64,000 nucleotides of DNA from the NCBI RefSeq assembly GCF_022832975.1, contig NZ_CP094846.1, positions 186,001-250,000 of the forward strand, given 5' to 3'. Within the stretch, counting starts at the first letter, position 1; each line of letters opens with the position of its first letter. The notes under the pieces were generated by a model. The model was not told the origin of the DNA and did no database searches. It was given only the letters and a program-made list of their open reading frames with translations. The position numbers were made by a program, and so were the translations under genes. Origin of the DNA: Ornithobacterium rhinotracheale. GTDB lineage: Bacteria > Bacteroidota > Bacteroidia > Flavobacteriales > Weeksellaceae. Shown one piece after another: positions 16,563 to 26,886 of this stretch.

Positions 16563-17540
16563 TTAATCTAGAGAGATATTCATTTGTCTGGAAGCTTTAT
16601 AGAGCTCGTTAAATTCATCTGGACTCACCTCTTGATTAAAGAAGTGAATAGGGTCCACGCGTTCCCCATTTTTGTGAACTTCATAGTGCAGGTGCGGGCC
16701 AGATGAAAGCCCAGTGCTACCCACAAAGCCGATGACATCGCCACGCTTTACGGCCTGCCCAGCTTGCACCTTGATGCGGCTCATATGCCCATACACCGTT
16801 TCATAGCCATAGCCGTGGTTTATAACAACCACATTCCCATAGCCTCCCGACACGCCAGCTTGTTTCACCGTGCCATCGCCTGTGGCATAAATCGGAGTCC
16901 CAGGGCTTGCTGCAAAATCTACTCCCCAGTGCATTTTTCCGATTTTCAAAATAGGATGAAGGCGCATTCCGTAGCCAGACGCGATATGTTTTAAATCCTT
17001 ATTAGCTATTGGCTGAATGGCGGGTAAATGACGAAACATTTCATCTTTCTTTTTTGCAGATTCCACGATTTCGTCAAGAGATTTGGATTGAACGACCAAT
17101 CTTTTATTAATAATGTCTAAGTTTTTGCTAGTTTCTTTGACCAATTCCCCGTAAGTGAGCGACGAGAAATCTGCGTAGCGATCTACACCCCCAAAACCCG
17201 CTTTTCTGATGTCTTTGTCGATCGGAGCAAGTTCAAAAAACGAACGATATACATATTCGTCACGGCTTTCTAAATCTTCGAGCACCTTTTGCGTCTTTTT
17301 AAATTTCTTATTTAAAACTTTGTATTGCAGTTCCATTTTCTCAAGCTCGTTGGCCAATTTAGCTTGATTTGCATTTTTAGGCTGAATTAAATAATGGTAG
17401 CCCAAGAAAATCCCGATGCCAGAGAAAAATAATGTAAGAAATATAACGGAAAATATTAATTTTGCCTTGCTAGTTTTTGATGATTCAACGGGGAGATATT
17501 CCCCTTTTTCAGAATCGTAATAAAAATGTTTTTTACTCAT
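16563..17540 (-). CDS. M23 family metallopeptidase
   Basis: The protein has 325 residues with one N-terminal membrane anchor (about 25-47), a coiled coil (about 58-95) and a C-terminal LytM/M23 domain from about residue 180. Zinc ligands are visible in HWGVDFAA (His, Asp) and GPHLHYEV (HxH). It should cleave peptide crosslinks in peptidoglycan in the periplasm, and all catalytic ligands are present. It is the first gene of a pair with the MerR gene and is divergent from alaS. Confidence 0.94.
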   Translation of the reverse strand: MSKKHFYYDSEKGEYLPVESSKTSKAKLIFSVIFLTLFFSGIGIFLGYHYLIQPKNANQAKLANELEKMELQYKVLNKKFKKTQKVLEDLESRDEYVYRSFFELAPIDKDIRKAGFGGVDRYADFSSLTYGELVKETSKNLDIINKRLVVQSKSLDEIVESAKKKDEMFRHLPAIQPIANKDLKHIASGYGMRLHPILKIGKMHWGVDFAASPGTPIYATGDGTVKQAGVSGGYGNVVVINHGYGYETVYGHMSRIKVQAGQAVKRGDVIGFVGSTGLSSGPHLHYEVHKNGERVDPIHFFNQEVSPDEFNELYKASRQMNISLD

Positions 17541-17569
17541 GGTAATATCAATTTTTAGCCGTGTTTTGC

Positions 17570-17577
17570 TATCTTTG
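17570..17577 (+). promoter_or_regulatory. -7 element of alaS
   Basis: TATCTTTG fits TAnnTTTG exactly and would give a leader of about 78 bases before alaS. Confidence 0.5.
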
Positions 17578-17661
17578 CAACCACGTATTTAACAAAGAAA
17601 AGATTTTTAAACTGCAAACCGAGTTAAAAAACTCCTAAAGCGTAATAAATAGAATTTTAAA

Positions 17662-20280
17662 ATGATGAAATCTAACGAAATAAGAAGCAAGTTTTTAGAC
17701 TTCTTCGCCTCCAAAAAACACGAAATTGTAGCCTCCGCGCCGATTGTTTTAAAAGACGATCCTACCCTTATGTTTACCAATGCGGGGATGAACCAATTTA
17801 AGGATTTTTTCCTCGGTCACCAGCAGTCGAAATTTCCGCGCATTGCCGATACGCAAAAATGTTTGCGCGTTTCTGGTAAGCATAATGATTTAGACGATGT
17901 AGGGAAAGACACCTACCACCACACCATGTTTGAGATGCTTGGAAACTGGTCTTTTGGGGATTATTTCAAAAAAGAGGCCATCGCGTGGGCTTGGGAATTG
18001 CTTACCGAAGTTTACAAAATCGATAAAAATCAGATTTATGTTACCGTTTTTGAAGGCGATAAAGAAGACGGAACGCCTTTTGACCAAGAGGCTTACGATT
18101 GCTGGAAAGAACATATAGATTCAGCTAGAATTTTAAACGGAAACAAAAAAGATAATTTCTGGGAAATGGGTGCGAGCGGCCCATGTGGTCCGTGTTCAGA
18201 AATCCATGTAGACATTCGCCCGCTGGAAGAAAGACAAAAAGTAGATGGGAAAACTTTAGTAAATAAAGATCACCCGCAAGTTATCGAAGTTTGGAATTTG
18301 GTATTTATGGAATTTAACCGTAAAGCCGATGGCAAATTAGAAAAATTACCAGCCAAAAATGTGGATACAGGCATGGGATTTGAGCGTCTTTGTATGATTT
18401 TACAAGGAAAAACTTCCAACTATGATACCGATGTTTTCTCAGGTTTAATCAAGCAATTAGAGCAAATTTCAGGCGTAAAATATGGTCAAGACGAAAAAAC
18501 AGACATTGCAATTCGCGTGATTGTAGACCATGTGCGTGCAGTTTCGTTTGCCATTGCAGACGGGCAATTGCCGTCTAACAACGGAGCTGGATATGTAATT
18601 CGTAGAATTTTGCGCCGCGCGATTCGTTACGGTTTTACTTTCTTAAATCTTAAAACCGAATTTATTTATAAATTAGTTGAAACGCTAAAAGATGAAATGG
18701 GCGAAGCCTTCCCAGAATTGGTGAAGCAATACGATGTCATTAAAAATGTAATTAAAGAAGAAGAAAGCTCGTTCCTTAAAACTTTGGATAATGGGCTTTT
18801 GATTCTCGATTCGATGATTGCTAGTGTAAAAGATAATAAATTAAGCGGAGCTAAAGCCTTTGAATTGTATGATACTTATGGATTCTCTTTTGATTTAACG
18901 CAGCTGATTGTTGCCGAAAAAGGAATTTCTGTGGACGAAGCGGAGTTTGAAAAAGAATTGGCAAAACAAAAGCAGCGTTCTAAAAATGCTGCAAGCCTTA
19001 AAACCGATGACTGGGTAGTGCTTGCGGACGATGATGAGCAAGAATTCATCGGATACGATAGCACAGAAGTAGATGTGAAAATCGTAAAATATCGAAAAGT
19101 AGAAAGTAACAAAAAAACATTTTATCAATTAGTGTTCAATGTTACGCCATTCTATGCAGAATCAGGCGGACAAGTGGGCGATAAGGGCGCGTTAATTGCC
19201 AGCAATGGCGAGCGTGTATACATCATCGATACCAAAAAAGAAAACAATCTGAGCGTGCACATTGTGGAAGAGCTTCCGTCTGATGTAAATGCACAGTTTA
19301 AGGCTGTTGTGGCAAAAGATTTACGCCAAAACACCATGGCAAATCACTCAGCGACACACTTGTTGCACCAAGCTTTACGCCAAATTTTGGGTACGCATGT
19401 GGAGCAAAAAGGCTCTAAAGTAGATGCCAAAAACTTGCGTTTTGACTTTTCACACTTTAAGAAATTATCGCCAGAAGAAATTTTGGAAGTAGAACATTTT
19501 GTAAACGAAAAAATCAAAGAAAAAATCGCCCTGCAAGAATTTAGAAGTATTCCAAAAGAAGAAGCTTTGGCTAAAGGTGCCATGGCACTTTTCGGTGAAA
19601 AATATGGCGATAATGTGCGTTTGATTCAGTTTGGCGAGAGCAAAGAGCTTTGCGGCGGAACTCATGTTCCCAATACGGCAGATATATGGTATTTTAAGAT
19701 TCAAAACGAATCAGCGGTGGCTGCGGGAATCCGTAGAATCGAAGCTATCACAGGAGCCGAAGCACTTGATTATTTTAAAACCAACGAAGAAGAATTACGC
19801 CAAATTCAATCTCAATTAAATGTAAATAAAGAGCCACTAAAAGCGGTGGTTTCGTTACAAACCGAGAACGAAAAACTAAAAGCTGAAATTGAGCAATTAA
19901 AACGCGAGCAAGCCAAAGGCGTGAAACAAGAGTGGAAAAGCCAAGTAGTTGAAATAAATGGCATTAACGCAATCTTTGCGCGTGCCGAAATGGATAATGC
20001 ACTCATCAAAGATTTAATATTTCAATTAAAAACTGAGCTGGAAAATGCCTTCATTGTAGTGGCCAATCTTTATGAGGGCAAAGCTACAATCTCCGTAGGA
20101 ATTAGCGATGCCTTGGCCAAGGGAAAATCCTTGCACGCAGGAAATTTAGTGCGCGAGTGGGCAAAGGAAATCCACGGAGGTGGTGGAGGGCAGCCTACAT
20201 TTGCCACCGCGGGCGGAAAATTACCAGAAGGTCTAGATAAAGTTTTAACTTTGGCCAAAGAAAAACTGGAAAATTTGTAG
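17662..20280 (+). CDS. alaS: Alanyl-tRNA synthetase
   Basis: The protein has 872 residues, standard for AlaRS. The class II catalytic core opens with [18 protein letters not shown] and contains [18 protein letters not shown]; the editing domain has [11 protein letters not shown] (HxxxH) and CGGTHV (Cys and His zinc ligands); the C-Ala domain ends with the glycine-rich [14 protein letters not shown]. It charges tRNA-Ala and clears mischarged Ser or Gly. The start could be either of two adjacent ATGs (17662 or 17665). It has its own promoter and a 15-base gap to the next gene. Confidence 0.98.
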   Translation: MMKSNEIRSKFLDFFASKKHEIVASAPIVLKDDPTLMFTNAGMNQFKDFFLGHQQSKFPRIADTQKCLRVSGKHNDLDDVGKDTYHHTMFEMLGNWSFGDYFKKEAIAWAWELLTEVYKIDKNQIYVTVFEGDKEDGTPFDQEAYDCWKEHIDSARILNGNKKDNFWEMGASGPCGPCSEIHVDIRPLEERQKVDGKTLVNKDHPQVIEVWNLVFMEFNRKADGKLEKLPAKNVDTGMGFERLCMILQGKTSNYDTDVFSGLIKQLEQISGVKYGQDEKTDIAIRVIVDHVRAVSFAIADGQLPSNNGAGYVIRRILRRAIRYGFTFLNLKTEFIYKLVETLKDEMGEAFPELVKQYDVIKNVIKEEESSFLKTLDNGLLILDSMIASVKDNKLSGAKAFELYDTYGFSFDLTQLIVAEKGISVDEAEFEKELAKQKQRSKNAASLKTDDWVVLADDDEQEFIGYDSTEVDVKIVKYRKVESNKKTFYQLVFNVTPFYAESGGQVGDKGALIASNGERVYIIDTKKENNLSVHIVEELPSDVNAQFKAVVAKDLRQNTMANHSATHLLHQALRQILGTHVEQKGSKVDAKNLRFDFSHFKKLSPEEILEVEHFVNEKIKEKIALQEFRSIPKEEALAKGAMALFGEKYGDNVRLIQFGESKELCGGTHVPNTADIWYFKIQNESAVAAGIRRIEAITGAEALDYFKTNEEELRQIQSQLNVNKEPLKAVVSLQTENEKLKAEIEQLKREQAKGVKQEWKSQVVEINGINAIFARAEMDNALIKDLIFQLKTELENAFIVVANLYEGKATISVGISDALAKGKSLHAGNLVREWAKEIHGGGGGQPTFATAGGKLPEGLDKVLTLAKEKLENL

Positions 20281-20294
20281 TACCAAGTTTATAA

Positions 20295-20708
20295 ATGAAG
20301 TTAAAAAAAGTATTAATATTGAGCTCTGTCCTGTTTCTGGGCGGAGCTTTATTATTTTTATACGGTAGCTACAATCCCTCAGAAGTGGAGGGCTTCCCCA
20401 AGTGCCCAAGCTATTCGTTTTTAGGATTGTATTGCCCTGGGTGCGGCTCTCAAAGGGCTGTTTTTCAGCTTTTAAACTTTAATTTAAACCAAGCATTTAG
20501 GTATAATTCCCTGCTGGTGATTATGCTTCCGCTCGTCTTATACGCCCTCGGGGTAAAAGCCGCAAACTACATTTTTGGTACGCACTACCAAGTCCGAATA
20601 CTCAATCACCACTTGTTTGCGAAGGCTCTTTTAGTCCTAGTCATCCTCTATTTTATTTTAAGAAATCTAGAAATTCAAGGCTTAGAATTTTTGCGCCCTC
20701 CGCTATAA
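20295..20708 (+). CDS. DUF2752 small membrane protein
   Basis: The protein has 137 residues with membrane segments near 7-26, 75-92 and 108-128. The signature of DUF2752, a CPGCGSQRA motif with two closely spaced cysteines, lies near residue 50, and a preceding CPSYSFLGLYC adds two more. The family role is unknown. It follows alaS by 14 bases, so it is probably co-transcribed. Confidence 0.85.
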   Translation: MKLKKVLILSSVLFLGGALLFLYGSYNPSEVEGFPKCPSYSFLGLYCPGCGSQRAVFQLLNFNLNQAFRYNSLLVIMLPLVLYALGVKAANYIFGTHYQVRILNHHLFAKALLVLVILYFILRNLEIQGLEFLRPPL

Positions 20709-20782
20709 AATCATTTCAAATTTTGTTTTTTCAAAAAGAAAATCTTACCTTAGGAAGCTCAACTTAAAAAAATAAATAAAAA

Positions 20783-21625
20783 ATGATAAAAGCCTCAGAA
20801 CTGCCACTAAACCCCGATGGGAGCGTGTACCATTTGAATCTATTGCCAGAAGACATTGCCGATACCATTATTCTCGTGGGCGACCCCGAGCGCGTGTCTC
20901 GTGTGTCTAAATTCTTTGATAAAGTAGAAATTCAGAAGCATAAGCGAGAATTTGTAACTCATACGGGTGTTAAAAATGGTAAAAGATTAACAGTTCTTTC
21001 TTCGGGAATTGGGACAGATAATATTGATATTGTAATCAATGAACTAGATGCGCTGGTGAATGTAGATTTGCATACAAGAGAGATTAAGGATGAAAAAAAA
21101 TCGCTTAAATTTGTGCGTTTTGGCACATCGGGCACCGTGAATCCATCGATAAAAGCAGGGGATTTTGTAGCGTCTCGTTACACTGCAGGATTCGATGGGT
21201 TGATGAATTTTTATCCACAACACCAAAATTCACAATTTCAGGAGAAATTTTTAAAAGATTTTAAATACACCAGCATCCGCCCGATGGTTTACACTTCGGA
21301 ATGCGATGCCGATTTATTGGAGTTGTTTAAAGACCATGTAGTCGTGGGCAACACAGGTTCGTTGTCAGGATTCTACGGTCCGCAAGGACGCCAAGTGCGT
21401 TTGCAGTCGCTCGATAATGATTTCTTAGACCATTTGCACGCTTGCGGATTAGATAATTTTGAAATGGAAACTTCAGCCATCTATTCGTTTGCCAAAATGA
21501 TGGGGCATCACGCCTTGTCGCTCAATTGCATTATAGCCAACCGCACCACAGGCGAATTTTTAGAAAATTACAAAGAGTCTGTGAATAAGATGATAGCGCT
21601 TGGTTTAGATATTTTGACTAAATAA
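20783..21625 (+). CDS. Nucleoside phosphorylase (uridine phosphorylase-like)
   Basis: The protein has 280 residues. The NP-I fold markers are ILVGDPERVSRVSKFFD (phosphate site), SSGIGTDNIDIV, VRFGTSGTVNPSIKAGD and FEMETSAIYSFAKMMG (ribose and base site). It splits a nucleoside with phosphate into base and ribose-1-phosphate for salvage. It is closest in pattern to uridine phosphorylase-like proteins of Bacteroidetes, but base specificity is not certain. It is closed by its own terminator. Confidence 0.92.
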   Translation: MIKASELPLNPDGSVYHLNLLPEDIADTIILVGDPERVSRVSKFFDKVEIQKHKREFVTHTGVKNGKRLTVLSSGIGTDNIDIVINELDALVNVDLHTREIKDEKKSLKFVRFGTSGTVNPSIKAGDFVASRYTAGFDGLMNFYPQHQNSQFQEKFLKDFKYTSIRPMVYTSECDADLLELFKDHVVVGNTGSLSGFYGPQGRQVRLQSLDNDFLDHLHACGLDNFEMETSAIYSFAKMMGHHALSLNCIIANRTTGEFLENYKESVNKMIALGLDILTK

Positions 21626-21643
21626 AATAACTATACAGACTAT

Positions 21644-21686
21644 AAAAACTGAGATAGTGAAGTTAATCGTGCTGTCTCAGTTTTTT
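21644..21686 (+). terminator. Terminator of the nucleoside phosphorylase gene
   Basis: Arms AAAACTGAGATAG and CTGTCTCAGTTTT (one G-T pair) are separated by about 14 nt and followed by a T run. Confidence 0.85.
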
Positions 21687-21788
21687 ATTTTGGTATTTTT
21701 CAAAGAGGTAAATTTGTTCTTTAAATGAAAAATCATGTCTTTGGCAGAAATTAACAGATTAAAATTTGTAATATTTAAAAAAATGCTT

Positions 21789-21830
<42 letters not shown>

Positions 21831-21887
21831 ATAATAAAGGCTTAAATCGTTGTGGGGAAATTTTTTTCCCTATGAAATTTATAGTGC

Positions 21888-21937
21888 AATCCCGACTTTC
21901 AAATTTTTTAAAAAATTTGAAAGTCGGGATTTTTTTG
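21888..21937 (+). terminator. 44-nt perfect palindrome with T tail upstream of lipoprotein gene
   Basis: Two 22-nt arms (21888-21909 and 21910-21931) form a spacer-free palindrome containing ATCCCGACTTTC and its complement, followed by a T run. It is a strong terminator for any rightward transcript and stands only 40 bases before the next start codon, so it could act as an attenuator or insulator. A smaller stem GGGAAA/TTTCCC is at about 21855-21870. Confidence 0.85.
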
Positions 21938-21971
21938 TCTGCGATGATAAACCAAAATAATATTTAATAAG

Positions 21972-22424
21972 ATGAAAAAAGTACAATTTTTAAGTTTAGT
22001 TTTAGTGGCATTGAGTGCCATTTTGTTCATCTCTTGTAACAAAGATGATGATGGAGGAAATCCCGATGTTCAAAAAAATGAAATCTATGGAGAATGGGAG
22101 CTGTATTATGAATATGATGCTCATAATAAACAAGATAGAGAGTTTAAAAAGGGTTGTGGTGAGATTTTTAATTTCTATAAAAACAAAAAATTAACATTTT
22201 TGCCCAAATACAATAATTGTGAGGTAGGGGAGTTAGAAGAAGGAACATTTGAAATATCAGGTAATAAGATTATTATCACTGATGATAAAGGTGAGTCCAA
22301 TTCTGTGGAAATTTTGAGGCTAGATGATAAATTTTTAGATTTAAAGTTCGAAGGCATTGCGGATGAGGGAACCCCTTATGAAAAGAAAACTTTTACAACT
22401 TCTAAATACAGAAAAATCCGTTAG
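21972..22424 (+). CDS. Small surface-type lipoprotein, lipocalin-like
   Basis: The protein has 150 residues. A lipoprotein signal ends in the lipobox FISC (Cys22) and is followed directly by NKDDDGG. An acidic run just after the Cys resembles the lipoprotein export signal that sends lipoproteins to the cell surface in Capnocytophaga and Flavobacterium. The mature part (IYGEWELYYEYD, then GTFEISGNKIIITDDKGE and VEILRLDDKFLDLKFEG) has the strand pattern of lipocalin-like Bacteroidetes lipoproteins. The ligand is unknown. The odd upstream region suggests variable expression. Confidence 0.8.
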   Translation: MKKVQFLSLVLVALSAILFISCNKDDDGGNPDVQKNEIYGEWELYYEYDAHNKQDREFKKGCGEIFNFYKNKKLTFLPKYNNCEVGELEEGTFEISGNKIIITDDKGESNSVEILRLDDKFLDLKFEGIADEGTPYEKKTFTTSKYRKIR

Positions 22425-22428
22425 TCAT

Positions 22429-22458
22429 AAAAACCAAAGCTTTTGCTTTGGTTTTTTT
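22429..22458 (+). terminator. Terminator of the lipoprotein gene
   Basis: A 12-bp stem (AAAAACCAAAGC with GCTTTGGTTTTT), a TTTT loop and trailing Ts lie 5 bases after the stop codon. Confidence 0.9.
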
Positions 22459-22494
22459 CTTTTGGCCAAGGTAAATAAAAACCTTAAAAATTCA

Positions 22495-22502
22495 TATTTT
22501 TG
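22495..22502 (+). promoter_or_regulatory. -7 element of hisS
   Basis: TATTTTTG matches TAnnTTTG, 28 bases before the hisS ATG. Confidence 0.4.
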
Positions 22503-22530
22503 TGGTCTAAACTTATAAAAACCTAATAAA

Positions 22531-23889
22531 ATGAAACCAGCCTTAGCCAAAGGAACCAGAGATTTTATGCCACAGGAGGTGCAGCGCAGACAATACATCA
22601 TTCAGAAATTGCAAAAGAATTTCCAATTGTATGGTTTTGCACCGATTGAGACACCTGCTTTTGAAAATCTCTCAACACTCACAGGAAAATACGGAGAAGA
22701 AGGAGACCGCTTGATTTTTAAAATTCTAAAATCAGGGGATTTTTTACAAAAACTAAAACCAGAAGATTTATCGGCAAATCCCAATGCCGTGGCTCCCAAA
22801 ATCTCGGACAAAGCCCTGCGTTATGATTTAACGGTGCCTTTTGCCCGTTTTGTGGTGCAGCACCAGAACGAGCTCAACTTCCCATTCAAGCGTTACCAGA
22901 TTCAGCCCGTGTGGCGCGCCGATCGTCCGCAAAAAGGGCGTTTCAGAGAATTTTACCAGTGCGATGCCGATGTAGTAGGTAGCGAGTCGCTGTGGCAAGA
23001 AGTAGAACTTATTCAATTATATGATGCAGGATTTTCGGATTTAGGCTTGGAGGTAGAAATCCACTTAAACAACCGAAAGATTTTAAGCGGATTGGCAGAA
23101 GTGGCAAATATTTCTGAGCAATTGATTGATTTTACCGTAGCACTCGATAAGTTAGACAAAATCGGAAAAGCAGCCGTAGAAGAAGAAATGCTAAGCAAAG
23201 GAATTTCCCAAGAAGCCTTAAAAATCCTTTCGCCGATATTCGATATTTCGGGCGATTTTTCTGCACAATTGGAGCAATTAAAGCCTATTGTGGCCGATTC
23301 AGAAATTGGACTCAAAGGAATCGAGGAATTACAATTCATCAATGAGCAAGTGCAAGCTTTAGGGCTTAAAAAATCATCATTAATCCTAAATTTAACCCTT
23401 GCGCGTGGTTTGGATTATTACACAGGAGCGATTTTGGAAGTAAAAGCCAAAGGCGTAGAAATGGGCTCCATTGGTGGCGGCGGAAGATACAACGACCTTA
23501 CGGGAATTTTTGGTTTAAAGAATATGCCTGGTGTGGGGGTATCGTTTGGTTTAGACAGAATTTATTTAGTGCTGGAAGAGCTAAACCTTTTCCCTGATTT
23601 CGCCAGCGAAAATAAGAAAATTTTATTTACCAACTTCGGCGAAAAAGAAGCACTCGCTGCAATGAAAGTGGTTCAAAAATTACGAAATCAAGGCATTTAC
23701 ACTGAGCTTTATCCCGAATCGGCTAAAATGAAAAAGCAATTTTCGTATGCCGACAAAGGAGCATTTACGCATGTTGCCATCATCGGGACCGAGGAGATGA
23801 ACGAGGGCAAACTTTCGCTTAAGGATTTAAAAACAGGAGAGCAAGTAAGCATTTCGCAAGAAGAAATCCTTGAAAAATTCAAAGCCTAA
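22531..23889 (+). CDS. hisS: Histidyl-tRNA synthetase
   Basis: The protein has 452 residues. Class II motif 2 is in [22 protein letters not shown]; the histidine-specific motif is [16 protein letters not shown]; motif 3 is [13 protein letters not shown]. The C-terminal anticodon-binding domain starts at about residue 360 ([18 protein letters not shown]). It charges tRNA-His. It is a single gene with a terminator on each side. Confidence 0.98.
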   Translation: MKPALAKGTRDFMPQEVQRRQYIIQKLQKNFQLYGFAPIETPAFENLSTLTGKYGEEGDRLIFKILKSGDFLQKLKPEDLSANPNAVAPKISDKALRYDLTVPFARFVVQHQNELNFPFKRYQIQPVWRADRPQKGRFREFYQCDADVVGSESLWQEVELIQLYDAGFSDLGLEVEIHLNNRKILSGLAEVANISEQLIDFTVALDKLDKIGKAAVEEEMLSKGISQEALKILSPIFDISGDFSAQLEQLKPIVADSEIGLKGIEELQFINEQVQALGLKKSSLILNLTLARGLDYYTGAILEVKAKGVEMGSIGGGGRYNDLTGIFGLKNMPGVGVSFGLDRIYLVLEELNLFPDFASENKKILFTNFGEKEALAAMKVVQKLRNQGIYTELYPESAKMKKQFSYADKGAFTHVAIIGTEEMNEGKLSLKDLKTGEQVSISQEEILEKFKA

Positions 23890-23914
23890 TTCAGTGGATT
23901 AAAAATGATAATTT

Positions 23915-23945
23915 AAGCCTTTTTCCTTTGTGAGAAAGGCTTTTT
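23915..23945 (+). terminator. Terminator of hisS
   Basis: Arms AAGCCTTT and AAAGGCTT, extendable by a few pairs around the loop, are followed by TTT. Confidence 0.8.
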
Positions 23946-24068
23946 GATTATTGAAAATCAGTGATTTTTTTGGCTTAACAAACTTTAACGGCGATTGTGG
24001 AATATTATTTGTTAAAATATCAATGATTTTTATCAAATTTGGTACCACCCAAAATAAGAGTGCAAACT

Positions 24069-25067
24069 ATGGCAACACAAGAAAACAATATGCAAGAGAT
24101 ATCTGAATTGGTTCAAGCACAAGCAGTTAAATTCGCTTCGTTGTCCAAAGAGCTTAAAAAAGTAATTTACGGACAAGATAGAATGGTAGAGAGCCTTTTG
24201 ATTGGGCTGCTCTGTAATGGGCATATTTTGCTCGAGGGCGTGCCTGGTTTGGCTAAAACTTTAGCCATCAAAACCCTGTCAGACGCGGTACATGGAGCTT
24301 TTTCAAGAATCCAGTTTACGCCCGATTTGTTGCCGGCAGATGTCGTGGGAACTTTAATTTATAATGCCAAAGAAAACGATTTTGCGATTAAGAAAGGACC
24401 TATTTTCGCCAATTTTGTGTTGGCAGACGAGATAAACCGAGCGCCCGCCAAGGTGCAATCTGCGTTGCTTGAGGCAATGCAGGAAAGGCAAGTTACCATA
24501 GGCGATGAAACTTTTAGGCTAGAAGAACCATTCTTAGTACTTGCCACTCAAAACCCTGTGGAGCAGGAGGGGACTTACTCTTTGCCCGAGGCGCAAATGG
24601 ACCGTTTTATGCTTAAAACCATCATCACCTATCCTGATTATGAATCTGAGCGCCAAATTATGCGCCATAATATCAATAATACTTTTCCCAAGATTCAGCC
24701 CATGATGGAAAAACACGAATTGCTCCAAGCACGAGAAGTGATTCAAAAAATCTATATGGACGAAAAAATCGAACAATACATTCTAGACATTGTAGCCTGT
24801 TCGCGCTATCCAAAAGATTTTCAATTACCTGAATTGAAGGAATATATAGAGTTCGGAACCTCGCCGCGTGGTAGTATCAACATGGCAAAAGCCGCTCGCG
24901 CCCATGCATTCCTAAAAGGCAGAGCCTATGTGGTGCCAGAAGATGTGCGTGCCGTGGTGAAAGATGTTTTGCGCCACCGTATCGGAATCACTTACGAAGC
25001 CGAAGCAGAAAACATTAATTCAGATATGATTATAGATAAAATTGTAAATAAAATTCCATTGCCTTAA
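24069..25067 (+). CDS. MoxR-family AAA+ ATPase (first gene of Bat operon)
   Basis: With the ATG at 24069 the protein has 332 residues (MATQENNMQEIS); a TTG at 24039 could add ten residues but has no support. Walker A is GVPGLAKT, Walker B is FVLADEINRAPAKVQSALLEA, and sensor 1 lies in LATQNPVEQEGTYSLPEAQ. MoxR ATPases act as chaperones that activate VWA-domain partners, here the four downstream VWA/Bat proteins. The operon is compact: eight further genes follow with gaps of at most 16 bases. Confidence 0.95.
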   Translation: MATQENNMQEISELVQAQAVKFASLSKELKKVIYGQDRMVESLLIGLLCNGHILLEGVPGLAKTLAIKTLSDAVHGAFSRIQFTPDLLPADVVGTLIYNAKENDFAIKKGPIFANFVLADEINRAPAKVQSALLEAMQERQVTIGDETFRLEEPFLVLATQNPVEQEGTYSLPEAQMDRFMLKTIITYPDYESERQIMRHNINNTFPKIQPMMEKHELLQAREVIQKIYMDEKIEQYILDIVACSRYPKDFQLPELKEYIEFGTSPRGSINMAKAARAHAFLKGRAYVVPEDVRAVVKDVLRHRIGITYEAEAENINSDMIIDKIVNKIPLP

Positions 25068-25082
25068 AAAAGAAAGACTAGC

Positions 25083-25955
25083 GTGGACGCCAAAGAATTA
25101 ATCAAAAAGGTTCGCAGAATAGAAATTAAATCTAGGAGAGCCAGCAATCACTTGTTTATGGGCGAGTATCATAGCTCGTTCAAGGGGCGAGGCATGATTT
25201 TTTCGGAGGTGCGTCCGTATCAATTTGGCGATGATGTTCGCAATATTGATTGGAACAAAACGGCACATTTCAACGAGCCGTATGTAAAGATTTTTGAAGA
25301 AGAAAGAGAACTTTCCTTGATGCTTGTGGTAGACATCAGTGGCTCCAATCAGTTTGGGACACGCAAGCAATCCAAGAAAGACACCATGGCTGAAATTTGT
25401 GCCACTTTGGCATTTTCGGCACTTTCAAACAACGATAAAGTAGGGCTTTTGCTCTTTAGCGATGAGGTGGAGCTTTATTACCCGCCTCAGAAAGGGAAGC
25501 ACAATATCCTGAAAATCATTCGCGCCCTTGTGGAATATGAACCAAAAAGCGCTAAAACCGACATCTCGAAAGCCATAGATTATTTAATCAAAACCCAAAA
25601 ACGCAAATCATTGATTTTCCTAATCTCAGATTTTAACGATGATTGTTACCAAAAGAGCATTCAAGTTTTAGCCAAAAAACATGAATTAACGGGAATTCGT
25701 GTCTACGACGAGAAAGAAGAAGAACTTCCCGACATTGGCTGGGTGCACATGCACGATATAGAAACGGGTGCCGAAAAATATGTAAACACTTCGTCTAAAA
25801 AAGTGCGAATCCAGTACGCAGAAAATGCTAAAAAGCACCGAAATCAGTTTTTTTCAAGTTTAAAGAATGCAGGGGCGGGAATCATAGAAGTGGCTACCGA
25901 GTCCGACTACAACCGATCTTTGCTTAATTATTTTAAAAGCCATAAAAACCGATAA
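25083..25955 (+). CDS. DUF58 domain protein (VWA-like) of Bat operon
   Basis: The protein has 290 residues and starts with GTG, 15 bases after moxR. GRGMIFSEVRPYQFGDDVRNIDWN is the DUF58 signature, followed by the VWA-type metal site in LVVDISGSNQFG (DxSxS). DUF58 proteins almost always sit next to MoxR and probably are its direct partners. It is cytosolic with no membrane segment. It belongs to the aerotolerance/stress (Bat) operon. Confidence 0.94.
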   Translation: MDAKELIKKVRRIEIKSRRASNHLFMGEYHSSFKGRGMIFSEVRPYQFGDDVRNIDWNKTAHFNEPYVKIFEEERELSLMLVVDISGSNQFGTRKQSKKDTMAEICATLAFSALSNNDKVGLLLFSDEVELYYPPQKGKHNILKIIRALVEYEPKSAKTDISKAIDYLIKTQKRKSLIFLISDFNDDCYQKSIQVLAKKHELTGIRVYDEKEEELPDIGWVHMHDIETGAEKYVNTSSKKVRIQYAENAKKHRNQFFSSLKNAGAGIIEVATESDYNRSLLNYFKSHKNR

Positions 25956-25961
25956 AAAACC

Positions 25962-26882
25962 ATGAAAAATAGGATTTTACATATCATCGTTTGTCTTTTG
26001 GCTTTTCCAGTTTGGGCACAGGTCTACACCCAATTGTCGCCCGATAGAATTTTAATCGGGGACACAGCAAGTTTACAAATTGAATTTAAAACCCCGAGTG
26101 ACGCCAAAGTGGAATTGCCGATGCTTGGCGATTCGCTTGGAAAATATTTAGAAATCGTCAATAAAAAAATTGATTCTACGTGCGAAGGCAATCAAAAAAA
26201 ATATAAACAAACCATCACGCTCACGGGCTTTGAAGAAGGCAATTTTCTGGTTAAATCCTTGCCCTATGTGATTGATGGCAAAACGATACTTTCAGACACA
26301 CGAGAGCTCGGTGTGGAAATGCCCGCAATTGATACCACTTTGCAAAAAATGTATCCCATAAAAACGATTATGCCCGAGCATATTTCGTGGTGGGACCGTA
26401 ACAAAAAATACCTTTGGTATATGATTGTGGGTGGCATTATGCTCATCGCACTTTTGATAGTTGCTTTTTTGTATTTAAAGGAGCTACGCCGCAAGCGATA
26501 CATCAGCACACCGCTTTTGCCACCGTATGAGGAAGCTTTGCAGAATTTAAAGAAATTAGATGCTTTAGGATTATTAGAAAAACAAGAATTTAATCAATAT
26601 TATACCGATTTAAGTTTTATTGTGCGTCGTTATTTTTCGCGCCGATTCGAGTTTCCTGCCCAAGCTTTGCTTAGCACGGATTTGCCCGAATATATGAAAA
26701 ACAAAGAATTTTTAACCCAAGAAGAAAGTGCCGAATTATACAATTTCTTGACCGATGCCGACCGCGTGAAATACGCCAAAGCAACTTTAAGTCCAGAAAA
26801 AAATGCATTTTACAGAGATTGGGCAGAAAAAATTATCGAAAAAACAAAACCTTTGGTCGAGGAAGTAAAAGACCATATTTAA
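25962..26882 (+). CDS. Bat operon membrane protein with BatD-like sensor part
   Basis: The protein has 306 residues: a signal peptide (1 to about 19, ending VWAQ), a beta-sandwich resembling the start of BatD (QLSPDRILIGDTASLQIEF), a membrane helix at about 148-170 and a cytosolic helical tail. The tail (PYEEALQNLKKLDALGLLEKQEFNQYY, then FIVRRYFSRRFEF) resembles the DUF4381-type cytosolic part found with MoxR/VWA genes. It probably links periplasmic sensing to the MoxR-VWA machinery. It lies 6 bases after the DUF58 gene and 4 bases before batA. Confidence 0.75.
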   Translation: MKNRILHIIVCLLAFPVWAQVYTQLSPDRILIGDTASLQIEFKTPSDAKVELPMLGDSLGKYLEIVNKKIDSTCEGNQKKYKQTITLTGFEEGNFLVKSLPYVIDGKTILSDTRELGVEMPAIDTTLQKMYPIKTIMPEHISWWDRNKKYLWYMIVGGIMLIALLIVAFLYLKELRRKRYISTPLLPPYEEALQNLKKLDALGLLEKQEFNQYYTDLSFIVRRYFSRRFEFPAQALLSTDLPEYMKNKEFLTQEESAELYNFLTDADRVKYAKATLSPEKNAFYRDWAEKIIEKTKPLVEEVKDHI

Positions 26883-26886
26883 AAAA

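Noticed and set aside
17621-17634. Hairpin GAGTT-AAAA-AACTC in the alaS leader as a regulatory element
   Set aside because: Only five base pairs in AT-rich DNA and no T-box features; expected by chance.
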